Positions 45,305-53,942 of a DNA stretch of 61,485 nt are shown piece by piece (position 1 is the first letter of the stretch; each line of letters opens with the position of its first letter). The stretch spans positions 1 through 61,485 of the forward strand of contig JAADED010000074.1 in NCBI GenBank assembly GCA_013153605.1, read 5' to 3'. The position numbers and the translations under genes are program-made. The stretch comes from Chlorobiota bacterium (GTDB lineage: Bacteria; Bacteroidota; Bacteroidia; Flavobacteriales; Flavobacteriaceae). The notes beneath the pieces are model-generated. The model worked only from the letters and a program-made list of their open reading frames with translations. It did no database searches and had not been told where the DNA came from.

Positions 45305-46684
45305 TCAATATGCTTTGCGGTCGCCTTTAAAAATGTTCAAAATCGTTTGCAAGATTATTTTCAGATCCAAAAATACCGACCAGTTTTCGATATAATACAA
45401 GTCGTATTTGACCCGGTTTTTAATATCTTCATCCGTCACCACTTCGCCGCGATAACCTTTCACCTGGGCCAATCCCGTAATGCCCGGTTTGATGTAATGC
45501 CGCCCCAAAAACCGCTCCACCTTTCCTTTGAACCGCTCGTTTTCGGCAATCATGTGGGGTCGGGGCCCCACCACCGACATATCCCCTTTGAGCACGTTAA
45601 AAAATTGCGGCAATTCGTCGATGCTGGTTTTGCGCAAAATTCTTCCGATCCGGGTTACGCGCCGGTCGCCTTTGGTTACCTGTTTGCGGTCGGCTTCGGG
45701 GTTGGGATACATGGATCGAAATTTATAACAATAAAACGGTTGATAATTAAGTCCGTTGCGCAATTGTTTGAAAAATACGGGGCCCCGCGACTCCAGCTTG
45801 ATCAATAAGGCCAACAGGGGCGTAAGCCACGATAATACCAACACCACCACGATAAGCGAAAACACGATGTCGAAAGCCCTCTTGAGCAAAGCATTGAGCG
45901 GATCGTCCAACGGGGATTTGCGAATGCTGAGCACCGGGAGATATTCGAAATATTCCACCCGGAGTTTTTTCTTAAAAATATCCTTGTTGTCGGGAATGAA
46001 TTTAATGTCCTTAAAGGTTTCGTCCGCCGTTTTGATCAACCGGTCGATTTGGGCGTCGTTGAATTCTTTGATGGAGGTAAACAGAATATCCACCCGATTG
46101 GCAGGATCCCGGAGGTAGCGGATTCCCTCTTCGAATCCGCCCAACACTTCCGGGTTGTCGGTTTTTTGGTCGGTAAAATATCCGGCGAATTTATATCCGT
46201 AATCCACGCGGCGATCCAAAAGCCGTTTGAATTCCTTCAACTCGTCGTTATATCCGAATATCACGTAGGTACGCAAATTATATCCCTTGGCGCGGTATTT
46301 TTTGAGGGAAATATAAACCGCAGTTTTAAAAAGCACCAACGCCAAATCGGCGGCCAAGAGGACGGCCAGCAATTTTTTGTCGGACACCGCTTCGGCATCG
46401 AACACCTTGAGATAAGCCACGGCCGTGACCGAAAAAATAAAAAGATGACGGAATGCATTATTCAACAATTCGTTGTAGGACGTATGCCGTCCGGTGCCGT
46501 AATAGCCGGTGAAGGCGGCCAGCACAAACCAAAATAAGCCCAAAACGGCCACATGTCCCCATTCGAGGCGGAAGAAATAGCGGAAAAAGAAGGTAATAAT
46601 GAGGAGATCGCCCGTAAAAACGAAGGGCAGAATCAAAAAGGAAAACCGGTGGCGATGTTTCCGATAAGGCGTTTTTTTACTCAA
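45305..46684 (-). CDS. Undecaprenyl-phosphate sugar phosphotransferase (WcaJ-like initiating transferase)
   Basis: 459 residues. It has four N-terminal transmembrane helices (about 15-120), a CoA-binding-like middle domain (about 135-240) and a C-terminal bacterial sugar transferase domain after a membrane re-entrant helix (about 270-292). Conserved blocks are [40 protein letters not shown] and [15 protein letters not shown]. It starts repeat-unit synthesis by moving sugar-1-phosphate to undecaprenyl phosphate. It overlaps the UDP-xylose synthase gene by 4 nt. Confidence 0.92.
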   Translation of the reverse strand: MSKKTPYRKHRHRFSFLILPFVFTGDLLIITFFFRYFFRLEWGHVAVLGLFWFVLAAFTGYYGTGRHTSYNELLNNAFRHLFIFSVTAVAYLKVFDAEAVSDKKLLAVLLAADLALVLFKTAVYISLKKYRAKGYNLRTYVIFGYNDELKEFKRLLDRRVDYGYKFAGYFTDQKTDNPEVLGGFEEGIRYLRDPANRVDILFTSIKEFNDAQIDRLIKTADETFKDIKFIPDNKDIFKKKLRVEYFEYLPVLSIRKSPLDDPLNALLKRAFDIVFSLIVVVLVLSWLTPLLALLIKLESRGPVFFKQLRNGLNYQPFYCYKFRSMYPNPEADRKQVTKGDRRVTRIGRILRKTSIDELPQFFNVLKGDMSVVGPRPHMIAENERFKGKVERFLGRHYIKPGITGLAQVKGYRGEVVTDEDIKNRVKYDLYYIENWSVFLDLKIILQTILNIFKGDRKAY

Positions 46685-47670
46685 CGCTTAATGTATTTCT
46701 CGAAATCTTTCGGCGTTTTACGATCCCATTCCTCTTGAGGTAACGACCGGAAGTACTCGAATGTTTTACGCAATCCGGTTTTTCTGTCCACCCGGGGCTC
46801 CCAATCCAGGAGACGGCGGGCCAGGGAGATGTCGGGACAGCGGCGCTTGGGGTCGTCTTTGGGGAGAGGTTTGAAATCGATTTGCAAATCCTTGCGGCCG
46901 GAAAGTTCGAGAAGCTCTCGGGCAAGCTCGAGGATGCTCACTTCGTCGGGATTGCCTATGTTGACCGGGTTTTTGTAATCGCTCATCAAGAGGCGATAGA
47001 TGCCTTCCACCTGGTCGTCAATATAGCAAAACGAGCGGGTCTGGCTTCCGTCGCCGTACACCGTGAGGTTTTCGCCCCGCAAGATCTGACCCATGAAGTT
47101 GGGCACCACCCGCCCGTCATTCAAGCGCATACGCGGCCCGTAAGTGTTAAATATCCGGACGATACGGGTATCCACGCCGTGAAAATCGCGATAGGCCACC
47201 GTCAGGGCTTCCTGAAAACGCTTGGCTTCGTCGTACATGCTCCGCGGCCCCACCGGATTTACGTGTCCCCAATAATCTTCGGATTGGGGGTGCACTTCGG
47301 GGTCGCCGTACACTTCGGAGGTCGAAGCCATCAGAATGCGGGCTTTGTGCGCTTTGGCCAACCCCAACATGTTATGGGCGCCCATGGCTCCCACCTTGAG
47401 GGTTTGTATGGGGATCCGGCGATAATCTTCGGGGCTGGCGGGCGAAGCGAAATGGAGCACGTAATCGATTTTATCGCTCACTTCGAGAGGACGGGTCACA
47501 TCGTGTTCGATAAAGCGAAAACGGGGATGTTCCTTCAGGTGGGCAATATTCCGGGGGTTGCCGGTAATAAAATTATCCACCCCCACTACATCGAATCCTT
47601 TATCCAGAAAATAATCGGCCAAATGGGAACCGATAAACCCCGCCACGCCGGTGATCAGAACTCTTTCCAT
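46681..47670 (-). CDS. UDP-glucuronate decarboxylase (UDP-xylose synthase)-like SDR
   Basis: 329 residues. It has the Rossmann motif [12 protein letters not shown], catalytic MYDEAK, and the signature blocks [26 protein letters not shown] and [13 protein letters not shown] found in UDP-xylose synthases. With the upstream UDP-glucose dehydrogenase it would make UDP-xylose from UDP-glucose. It overlaps ugd by 16 nt. Confidence 0.9.
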   Translation of the reverse strand: MERVLITGVAGFIGSHLADYFLDKGFDVVGVDNFITGNPRNIAHLKEHPRFRFIEHDVTRPLEVSDKIDYVLHFASPASPEDYRRIPIQTLKVGAMGAHNMLGLAKAHKARILMASTSEVYGDPEVHPQSEDYWGHVNPVGPRSMYDEAKRFQEALTVAYRDFHGVDTRIVRIFNTYGPRMRLNDGRVVPNFMGQILRGENLTVYGDGSQTRSFCYIDDQVEGIYRLLMSDYKNPVNIGNPDEVSILELARELLELSGRKDLQIDFKPLPKDDPKRRCPDISLARRLLDWEPRVDRKTGLRKTFEYFRSLPQEEWDRKTPKDFEKYIKR

Positions 47671-49010
47671 AATTTTCGGGTTACGTTCACTTGCGGCCGG
47701 CCGATGGAGTAGTACACGAAGCCGTGCTTACGCATTTGGTCCAAATCGTAAATATTGCGCCCGTCGAATACCACGGGTTGCTTCATCAACTTTTTCATAC
47801 GCTCGAAATCGGGTGAGCGGAAGGCATTCCATTCGGTGCTGATCAGCAAGGCGTCCGCGTCTTTAAGGGCTTCGTACGGATTGGAAGCATATGCGATTTT
47901 GTCACCCAAGCGTCGCTTGACGTTTTCCATGGCTTCGGGATCGTATGCGGTGATTTGCGCCCCGTGCTTGAGCAATTCCTCGATGATGTAGAGCGAAGGC
48001 GCTTCGCGGATGTCGTCGGTTTCGGGTTTGAACGACAGCCCCCACACCGCGATTTTTTTGTCTTTGAGATCGCCGTCGAAAAAACGAAGCATTTTGGGCA
48101 CCAACGCCTTGCGCTGGCGTTCGTTGACTTCCATCACCGATTTGAGGATCTTGAAATCGTAGCCGTACTCCTGGCCGGTTTTGTAAAGAGCCTTCACGTC
48201 TTTGGGGAAACACGACCCCCCGTATCCTATGCCCGGAAAGAGAAAACGCATGCCGATGCGCGAATCCGTGCCCATTCCGATGCGCACTTTGTCCACGTCG
48301 GCACCCACGCGCTCACAAAAATTGGCGATTTCGTTCATGAAACTGATTTTCATGGCCAAAAAAGCATTGGCCGCATATTTGGTGATTTCGGCCGACTTTT
48401 CGTCCATAATCAGGATGGGATTACCCGAGCGTACGAAGGGCTGATACAGCTTCTCCATTTTCCGGGCCGCCCGCTCGCTGGAAGTGCCTATCACCACGCG
48501 TTCGGGTTTCATAAAATCGTCCACCGCAAAACCTTCTCTCAAAAATTCGGGATTGGACACCACGTCCACATCGGCTTCGGGCGCTTTTTCGCGGATGATC
48601 CGACGAACTTCATCGGCCGTACCCACGGGCACCGTGCTTTTGTTGACCACGATTTTGTAATCTTTGACATCGTGTTCGCGCAAATAGTCCCCGATTTGTT
48701 CGGCTACCGATTTTACGTAAGAGAGATCGGCCGAGCCGTCTTCGTCTTCGGGAGTGGGGAGGGCCAGAAAAATAATTTCCCCGTGTTCGATTCCTTTACC
48801 CGTATCGGTGGTGAAATGCAAGCGTCCGGCCCGTCGGTTGCGGTCCACCAGTACGTCCAAGCCGGGTTCGTAAATGGGAATTTCGCCGTTGTTCAGCTTG
48901 CGGACTTTTTCTTCGTTAATGTCCACGCACACCACGTCATTGCCCGCTTCGGCCAGGCCCGTACCCGTGACCAGGCCCACGTATCCGGTTCCGATGACCG
49001 TGATTTTCAT
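47655..49010 (-). CDS. ugd: UDP-glucose 6-dehydrogenase
   Basis: 451 residues from ATG 49010, which opens with the NAD motif [14 protein letters not shown]. The catalytic Cys is in [14 protein letters not shown], and [12 protein letters not shown] and [13 protein letters not shown] are conserved. It oxidises UDP-glucose to UDP-glucuronate. A TAACTTTG element (49026-49033) lies 15 nt upstream, so the ugd part may also be transcribed independently of the flippase. Confidence 0.93.
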   Translation of the reverse strand: MKITVIGTGYVGLVTGTGLAEAGNDVVCVDINEEKVRKLNNGEIPIYEPGLDVLVDRNRRAGRLHFTTDTGKGIEHGEIIFLALPTPEDEDGSADLSYVKSVAEQIGDYLREHDVKDYKIVVNKSTVPVGTADEVRRIIREKAPEADVDVVSNPEFLREGFAVDDFMKPERVVIGTSSERAARKMEKLYQPFVRSGNPILIMDEKSAEITKYAANAFLAMKISFMNEIANFCERVGADVDKVRIGMGTDSRIGMRFLFPGIGYGGSCFPKDVKALYKTGQEYGYDFKILKSVMEVNERQRKALVPKMLRFFDGDLKDKKIAVWGLSFKPETDDIREAPSLYIIEELLKHGAQITAYDPEAMENVKRRLGDKIAYASNPYEALKDADALLISTEWNAFRSPDFERMKKLMKQPVVFDGRNIYDLDQMRKHGFVYYSIGRPQVNVTRKLWKEF

Positions 49011-49025
49011 AAAATCAATTTTGTT

Positions 49026-49033
49026 CAAAGTTA
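49026..49033 (-). promoter_or_regulatory. -7 promoter element (TAACTTTG) in front of ugd
   Basis: TAnnTTTG on the minus strand, 15 nt before the ugd ATG and overlapping the stop region of the flippase gene. Confidence 0.45.
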
Positions 49034-50302
49034 CGTCAAAAATCCCTTCGCACACCCCGCAGGGATTTGTCGCTTCCACTTTCGCAAATAAGGACGTACC
49101 GCCAAATATTTGAGAACCGCCATCCATCCCATGGCCGCCAGGGTGGTGAGGGCCGCCCCCGTAAGTCCGTAGCGGGGAATCATCCACAGGTTAGCCGCCA
49201 CGTTCAACACCATGCCCGACACGGCCGCCAGAGTCAAAACCCGGTCTTTATGCAAGGCATACAACAAAAAATGGTAAATCAAGGATAAATTGAAAACGAC
49301 GTTTGCCGCCACCAAAAGCACGAACACATGATAATATTGCAAATGCACGGCTTTTCCCAACATACGAAGAATCAAGGGAAGCAACGGCAACAAAGCCGCC
49401 GCCGTCCATAAAGTCCACCGGGTGAGGCTACGCACAAAACGGGAAATTTCGGCACAAATTTTTCCGGCATCACCGTCCAATACCGCCCGCACCAGCGAGG
49501 GATAACGCAAGGACACCACCGTGGTGGTGACCACGGTATTGACCAAAATCGCCAAATTGCCGAAAAAAGTATAAATGCCCGTCATTTCTTTGCCGTAGAA
49601 ATAATCGATAAAGTAACGGTCCGAAAATTCGACGGCTTTAAAACTCAATACCGCGGCAAAGTAGGGCAATCCCACCCGTATGCCCCGGACAATCCATCGC
49701 CAATCGGGGCGGAGGCCTCCGCCTCCCCGGCCGAGCCTTCCGCGCGCCGCCGCCAACGGCACCAGCGACAACAGATCGCCCGCCACCCACCATCGCAATA
49801 TTTCCTCCATATCCACAGGCATACCGCGCCACAGCTTCCATATTAACGGAATCATCCAGAAACCGTTTCGAAAAAACAAATTGATATTGGCGGCCAAGGG
49901 TTTTTCCAGCACAAACAAAAGGCGATGCACTTCGTAAGAGAGATGTTCGGCCACCAACAATAGGTAAAACCACGTGAGATATCGCACATCGAGAAATCCC
50001 CACTTGAACAGGAGATAGAAAAAGGGCAACAGCAGTGCATAGGCCCCGGCGTAAAATATCAATTGATGCCCGAAAATACGGCCCGGAGACCGGCTCCCTT
50101 TCAAAAGTTCGCGTTGGGCGTAAACATAAAATTCGAGGCCCAACACATACACTCCCAGCGCCACGGTAGTGGCCAGCAATCCGTATTCCCCGTAAACGGC
50201 CTCGGAATACCGGAAGAAGAGGGCTACAAAAACAAAGCGGATGGCCAGGGTAAAAAAACGGATGGCCAAATACAGCCAGGGGCGGGTGCGCGGAGCCTCC
50301 AT
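49031..50302 (-). CDS. Polysaccharide flippase (oligosaccharide flippase/Wzx-like)
   Basis: 423 residues from ATG 50302 (a TTG two codons upstream is possible). It has about 12-14 transmembrane helices of the MOP superfamily polysaccharide exporter type and many hydrophobic segments with small charged loops. It would move lipid-linked repeat units from the initiating transferase across the inner membrane. A TACCTTTG element (50325-50332) lies 22 nt upstream. Polymerase and chain-length genes are absent from the window. Confidence 0.82.
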   Translation of the reverse strand: MEAPRTRPWLYLAIRFFTLAIRFVFVALFFRYSEAVYGEYGLLATTVALGVYVLGLEFYVYAQRELLKGSRSPGRIFGHQLIFYAGAYALLLPFFYLLFKWGFLDVRYLTWFYLLLVAEHLSYEVHRLLFVLEKPLAANINLFFRNGFWMIPLIWKLWRGMPVDMEEILRWWVAGDLLSLVPLAAARGRLGRGGGGLRPDWRWIVRGIRVGLPYFAAVLSFKAVEFSDRYFIDYFYGKEMTGIYTFFGNLAILVNTVVTTTVVSLRYPSLVRAVLDGDAGKICAEISRFVRSLTRWTLWTAAALLPLLPLILRMLGKAVHLQYYHVFVLLVAANVVFNLSLIYHFLLYALHKDRVLTLAAVSGMVLNVAANLWMIPRYGLTGAALTTLAAMGWMAVLKYLAVRPYLRKWKRQIPAGCAKGFLT

Positions 50303-50324
50303 GCACAAAAGGAATTGAACCTCA

Positions 50325-50332
50325 CAAAGGTA
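50325..50332 (-). promoter_or_regulatory. -7 promoter element (TACCTTTG) of the polysaccharide operon
   Basis: TAnnTTTG on the minus strand, 22 nt before the flippase ATG; no clear -33 element. Confidence 0.5.
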
Positions 50333-50399
50333 AAAAGAAAAAAGGAAGACGCGGACCGGTCATTTCCGGTCCCTCACCTGGGATGCGCGGAAGGAGGAT

Positions 50400-50516
50400 T
50401 TATTTTTTGCTCCCTTTAATAATCAATACAATCACGATCACGCTCAACAAAATGGCAACCGTAAAAAAGAGAATTCCTTGCCACGCTCCGGCCGAATAAT
50501 CGAACAACGGGTACAT
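50400..50516 (-). CDS. Tiny single-span membrane protein (38 aa)
   Basis: ATG at 50516 (MYPLFDYSAGAWQGILFFT...). The protein is one hydrophobic helix (about residues 14-33) with a basic tail KGSKK, the topology of small accessory membrane proteins. It stands alone between the flippase and ferredoxin genes. No family recognised. Coding evidence is limited to topology and the lack of any other feature there. Confidence 0.5.
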   Translation of the reverse strand: MYPLFDYSAGAWQGILFFTVAILLSVIVIVLIIKGSKK

Positions 50517-50624
50517 ACGTTTCTGTTTTGGAGGGGAAATATACAAAAATTTTTTAAAAGTTATCCCAAATTTTCCCCTTCATCCTATCCCGCCTTATAA
50601 CCCTGCTCACGGAATTTCCCCGGA

Positions 50625-50852
50625 TTACTTTTTAACTTGAATAATGCGGGCCGGACAGGCCTTGGCCGCTCTTCTGGCGGGTTCGTATAATTCTTCCAAC
50701 GGGGTGCGCAAGGTATGGAAGCCTTTTTTCTCGTAAGCTCCCAGCAACACGGCCTTCCCGTCTTTTCGGGACATTCGGAACAGCTCGGGAGCGGCTTCCA
50801 CGCAATAATTGCATCCGATACACTTATTCCTTTGAAGCGTGATGACGGGCAT
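50625..50852 (-). CDS. Ferredoxin-like iron-sulfur protein (75 aa)
   Basis: Cys motif CIGCNYC near the N-terminus and a single CP pair near the C-terminus (ACPARIIQV), the arrangement of monocluster [4Fe-4S] or [3Fe-4S] ferredoxins; a loop of acidic/charged residues separates them. Its first 29 nt overlap the trpS 3' end, so it is probably co-translated with trpS. Electron partner unknown. Confidence 0.8.
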   Translation of the reverse strand: MPVITLQRNKCIGCNYCVEAAPELFRMSRKDGKAVLLGAYEKKGFHTLRTPLEELYEPARRAAKACPARIIQVKK

Positions 50853-51828
50853 AAAGCGGATTGAATCGGAATTTTTTGCGCACGCGGTCCAGCACTTCGC
50901 CGGCTTTTATGCGGGCTTTGCGGGCGCCTTCGGCAAGGATTTGCTCGATTTGTTCGGGGCGGGCCGTCAGTTCGGCAAAGCGGCGGCGCGGTTCTTTGAA
51001 TTTTTCCAAAATCAATTCGAACAAGGCTTGCTTGGCATGGCCGTAGCCGAAATTGCCGGCCAGGTACTTTTGTCGAAGCGCCTCGGTCTCTTCGTGAGAG
51101 GCCAGGAGGGAATACAAGGCAAACACATTACAGGTATCGGGATTTTTGGGCGCTTCCAACGGCGTGCTGTCGGTCACGATGCGCATGATTTGCTTGCGCA
51201 ATTGTTTTTCGGGTAGGAATATGTCGATGATGTTATTGCGCGATTTGCTCATTTTCAACCCGTCGATGCCGGGAACGTACATGGTTTTTTCGTGCAACTC
51301 GATTTCGGGAACGACGAAAGTTTCGCCCATGATGCGATTGAATTTTTGGGCCACGTCCCGCGTCATTTCCAAATGTTGCTTTTGATCCTTACCCACCGGC
51401 ACGATATCGGCATCATACAAGAGAATATCGGCCGCCATCAGCATGGGATAAGTAAACAGGCCCACGTTCACGTCTTCGAGGCGGTCGGCTTTGTCTTTGA
51501 AAGAGTGCGCCAACGTGAGGCGCTGATAGGGAAAAAAAGTGCTGAGATACCAGGCCAATTCCGTCACTTGGGGCACGTCCGATTGGCGGTAGAACACGGT
51601 TTTGTCGGGATCGAGGCCGAAGGCCAACCAGGCCGCCGCCGTTTGAAGGGTATTGTCGTGCAAAGTGTCGCCGTCTTTGATTTGGGTGAGCGAATGTAAA
51701 TCGGCAATGAACAAATAGCTCTCGTTCCCCGGCTCGGCCGCCCGCTGGAGGGCGGGAATAATGGCCCCCAAAATATTGCCCAAATGGGGACGTCCCGTGC
51801 TCTGGATGCCGGTGAGAATACGTGCCAT
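50824..51828 (-). CDS. trpS: Tryptophan--tRNA ligase
   Basis: 334 residues of class I tryptophanyl-tRNA synthetase. It has the HIGH-type motif PHLGN (16-20) near the start, KMSKS in GLKMSKSRNN, and the tryptophan pocket blocks LTQIKDGD and PVGKDQKQHLEM. Divergent from plsC across a palindromic promoter region. It overlaps the ferredoxin gene by 29 nt. Confidence 0.93.
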   Translation of the reverse strand: MARILTGIQSTGRPHLGNILGAIIPALQRAAEPGNESYLFIADLHSLTQIKDGDTLHDNTLQTAAAWLAFGLDPDKTVFYRQSDVPQVTELAWYLSTFFPYQRLTLAHSFKDKADRLEDVNVGLFTYPMLMAADILLYDADIVPVGKDQKQHLEMTRDVAQKFNRIMGETFVVPEIELHEKTMYVPGIDGLKMSKSRNNIIDIFLPEKQLRKQIMRIVTDSTPLEAPKNPDTCNVFALYSLLASHEETEALRQKYLAGNFGYGHAKQALFELILEKFKEPRRRFAELTARPEQIEQILAEGARKARIKAGEVLDRVRKKFRFNPLYARHHASKE

Positions 51829-51836
51829 AAATTGTG

Positions 51837-51853
51837 TATTTTTGACAAAAATA
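51837..51853. promoter_or_regulatory. Palindromic back-to-back -7 elements between trpS and plsC
   Basis: TATTTTTG-A-CAAAAATA is a perfect 17-bp inverted repeat. Read either way it gives TATTTTTG (TAnnTTTG), ending 19 nt before the plsC ATG and 17 nt before the trpS ATG. The overlapping elements mean the two promoters are likely mutually exclusive. Confidence 0.55.
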
Positions 51854-51863
51854 CGGCTTTTCG

Positions 51864-52631
51864 ATGATTGGAAAAGCCCGCGAATCGGTACGCCGCTTCT
51901 TCCTGATTCTTTGGAAATTCTGGGGCCTCCTGGCCGCTTACGTGCCCATCCTTCTCCTGTCGCCGCTGCTAATGTTGTTGGTGGCCACGGGTAATCTCAA
52001 GTGGTTTTGGCGCATCGAGCGGTGGTGGTCCCGGTGGATATTGTTTGCCCTGGGATTCCGCCCCCGCCGCATGCCCGGCTCGGCCTCTTATGATCCGAAA
52101 AGGCAATATATCGTGGTGGCCAACCACACTTCCATGATCGACATTCCCCTTCTTCTGACGGTGCTCAAAACGCCCCTCACATTCGTGGGCAAAGCCGAGT
52201 TGGCCAAATATCCGGTGTTCGGCTACTTCTACCGCAAGACCAACGTCCTGGTGGACCGGGCCTCGCTCCAAAGCCGCAAAAAAGTGTACGACGAAGCGGC
52301 ACGGTTTATTCGCAAAGGACTCAGCATCGCCATTTTCCCCGAAGGAGGCGTTCCCGATCCTTCGTTTTTGTTGGCTCCTTTTAAAAACGGGGCTTTCCGC
52401 ATGGCGATCGCCCATCGCCTCCCCTTGTTGCCCGTGGTGTTTTATGACAATAAAAAACGGCTCCCTTACGCCTTTTTTAAAGGAGGACCCGGGAAATTGC
52501 GCTACAAAATCCTCCCGCCCGTCGAAACCGAAGGCCTTACCGAAGAAGATATATCCGACCTTCGGGATTACGTGTACACCCTTTTGTTTAACGAACTCAC
52601 GGCCGCCCGCCTCCGGGAAACCTCCGGATGA
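51864..52631 (+). CDS. 1-acyl-sn-glycerol-3-phosphate acyltransferase-like (PlsC family)
   Basis: 255 residues with an N-terminal membrane helix (about 15-40), the acyltransferase motif NHTSMID (HX4D), the glycerol-phosphate motif FPEGGVPD and PLLPVVFYDN. It adds the second acyl chain in phospholipid synthesis. It converges on the cytochrome bd operon with a 2-nt gap. Confidence 0.88.
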   Translation: MIGKARESVRRFFLILWKFWGLLAAYVPILLLSPLLMLLVATGNLKWFWRIERWWSRWILFALGFRPRRMPGSASYDPKRQYIVVANHTSMIDIPLLLTVLKTPLTFVGKAELAKYPVFGYFYRKTNVLVDRASLQSRKKVYDEAARFIRKGLSIAIFPEGGVPDPSFLLAPFKNGAFRMAIAHRLPLLPVVFYDNKKRLPYAFFKGGPGKLRYKILPPVETEGLTEEDISDLRDYVYTLLFNELTAARLRETSG

Positions 52632-52633
52632 GA

Positions 52634-52744
52634 TTACACCCCGTATTTCCGTTCGTAATAACGGACGGCCCACCAAATCAATTTGTAAGAAAGCCAAATA
52701 AGAAGCGGCCAGCTCAAAAAGTGGATTAAGGCATAAGTGGTCAT
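52634..52744 (-). CDS. Small membrane protein at the end of the cytochrome bd operon (CydX-like candidate, 36 aa)
   Basis: ATG 52744 begins 2 nt after the cydB stop (TGACCATG). The product is a single aromatic-rich transmembrane helix (about 5-28) with a charged C-terminal tail (RYYERKYGV), the size and topology of the small CydX/CydS subunits that stabilise bd oxidases. Sequence similarity to proteobacterial CydX is not evident, so the assignment rests on size, topology and position. Confidence 0.65.
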   Translation of the reverse strand: MTTYALIHFLSWPLLIWLSYKLIWWAVRYYERKYGV

Positions 52745-52746
52745 GG

Positions 52747-53928
52747 TCAATATTTTTCGGGTTCGCGTTCGATGTTTTCTTCCGACAATTTATGGCGATC
52801 CAACGCCCGCCATGCCCATGCGATGTATGCCACCACAAACGGCACCATGAGGGACACGTACCCCATCACGATCAGGGTAAAGCGGCTGGACGAGCTGTTG
52901 GCGATGGTCAATGAGCTTTGCAAATCGTAGAGCGAAGGATAATAAGCCGTGTGATTGTATCCGGCCAGGAAGAAAATACTCAATACCGTGAGCACCGTCC
53001 CCGCCGCGGTGTACCAAAAGGCCTTCTCCTCGTCGCGGAAGATGCCTTTATACAATCCCACGAGGACTGCGGCTATGCCCGCCGCCAACATGAGGGCCAC
53101 CACGGGCATTTCCACCAGGTTGCGGAAATATTTGCCCTTTTGCATAAACACTTCGCCCGTGCCGGGTTCCACCGCAAATCCGGAAATGAACATCAGGCGA
53201 ATCAGCCAGAAAAGGAAAAAGACCAAAAACAAAACCGCATTGCGGCGCAATTCCTTGCGGCTACGGGCCAAAATTTCGGGATCGTCCACGTTCTTTCGCA
53301 CGTAGAGCAACGCATTGACCCGCGCCAAAAAGAAAACGGCCAATCCCAAAGCGATGTTTTGCAAAAAAGCCCACTGGTGAGTGTTCCAAAGCGCTTCAAG
53401 TCCGTACCACGGCGTTTCCCAATGAGCGATCACCGCTTCCACGTTGGAACCCGCCTTCACCAACCGCGTTTTCTCCACGCTGAAATAATTACCGGTAAAA
53501 AAAGTGGATACCGCCACCCCCAGAAGAAAAGGAGCAATCACCCCGTTGAAATAGAGGAAGGCTTCATAGGTCTTTTGACCCAAAAAATTGTGGATTTTGC
53601 TTCGAAACTCGTACGACACGGCCTGAAGGATAAAGGCGAACAGGATGATGTACCATACCCAATACGCCCCTCCGAAGCTGGTGGCATAAAACAAGGGAAA
53701 GGAAGCGAAAAAAGCCCCTCCGAAAGTCACCAGAGTGGTGAAAGTCAGTTCCCATTTGTGTCCGAAAAGGTTGATAAGCACGGTTTTCTCGCGCTCGTTG
53801 CCGCTGAGTTTGTAAAACAGCGTTTGTCCCCCTTGCACGAATAACAAAAAGACCAAAGCGGCTCCCAGCAAGGCGATCATGCCCCACCAGTACATTTGCA
53901 AGGCTTCGTATGACATTTTTTCAAACAT
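52747..53928 (-). CDS. cydB: Cytochrome bd oxidase subunit II
   Basis: 393 residues with about eight to nine transmembrane helices, typical of CydB, including EFRSKIHNFLGQKTYEAFLYFNG and YNHTAYYPS. It partners CydA in the high-affinity quinol oxidase. Initiation at MFEKM (53928) or at the fifth codon is possible. It follows cydA after 14 nt. Confidence 0.92.
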   Translation of the reverse strand: MFEKMSYEALQMYWWGMIALLGAALVFLLFVQGGQTLFYKLSGNEREKTVLINLFGHKWELTFTTLVTFGGAFFASFPLFYATSFGGAYWVWYIILFAFILQAVSYEFRSKIHNFLGQKTYEAFLYFNGVIAPFLLGVAVSTFFTGNYFSVEKTRLVKAGSNVEAVIAHWETPWYGLEALWNTHQWAFLQNIALGLAVFFLARVNALLYVRKNVDDPEILARSRKELRRNAVLFLVFFLFWLIRLMFISGFAVEPGTGEVFMQKGKYFRNLVEMPVVALMLAAGIAAVLVGLYKGIFRDEEKAFWYTAAGTVLTVLSIFFLAGYNHTAYYPSLYDLQSSLTIANSSSSRFTLIVMGYVSLMVPFVVAYIAWAWRALDRHKLSEENIEREPEKY

Positions 53929-53942
53929 AAGACACGATTTTT

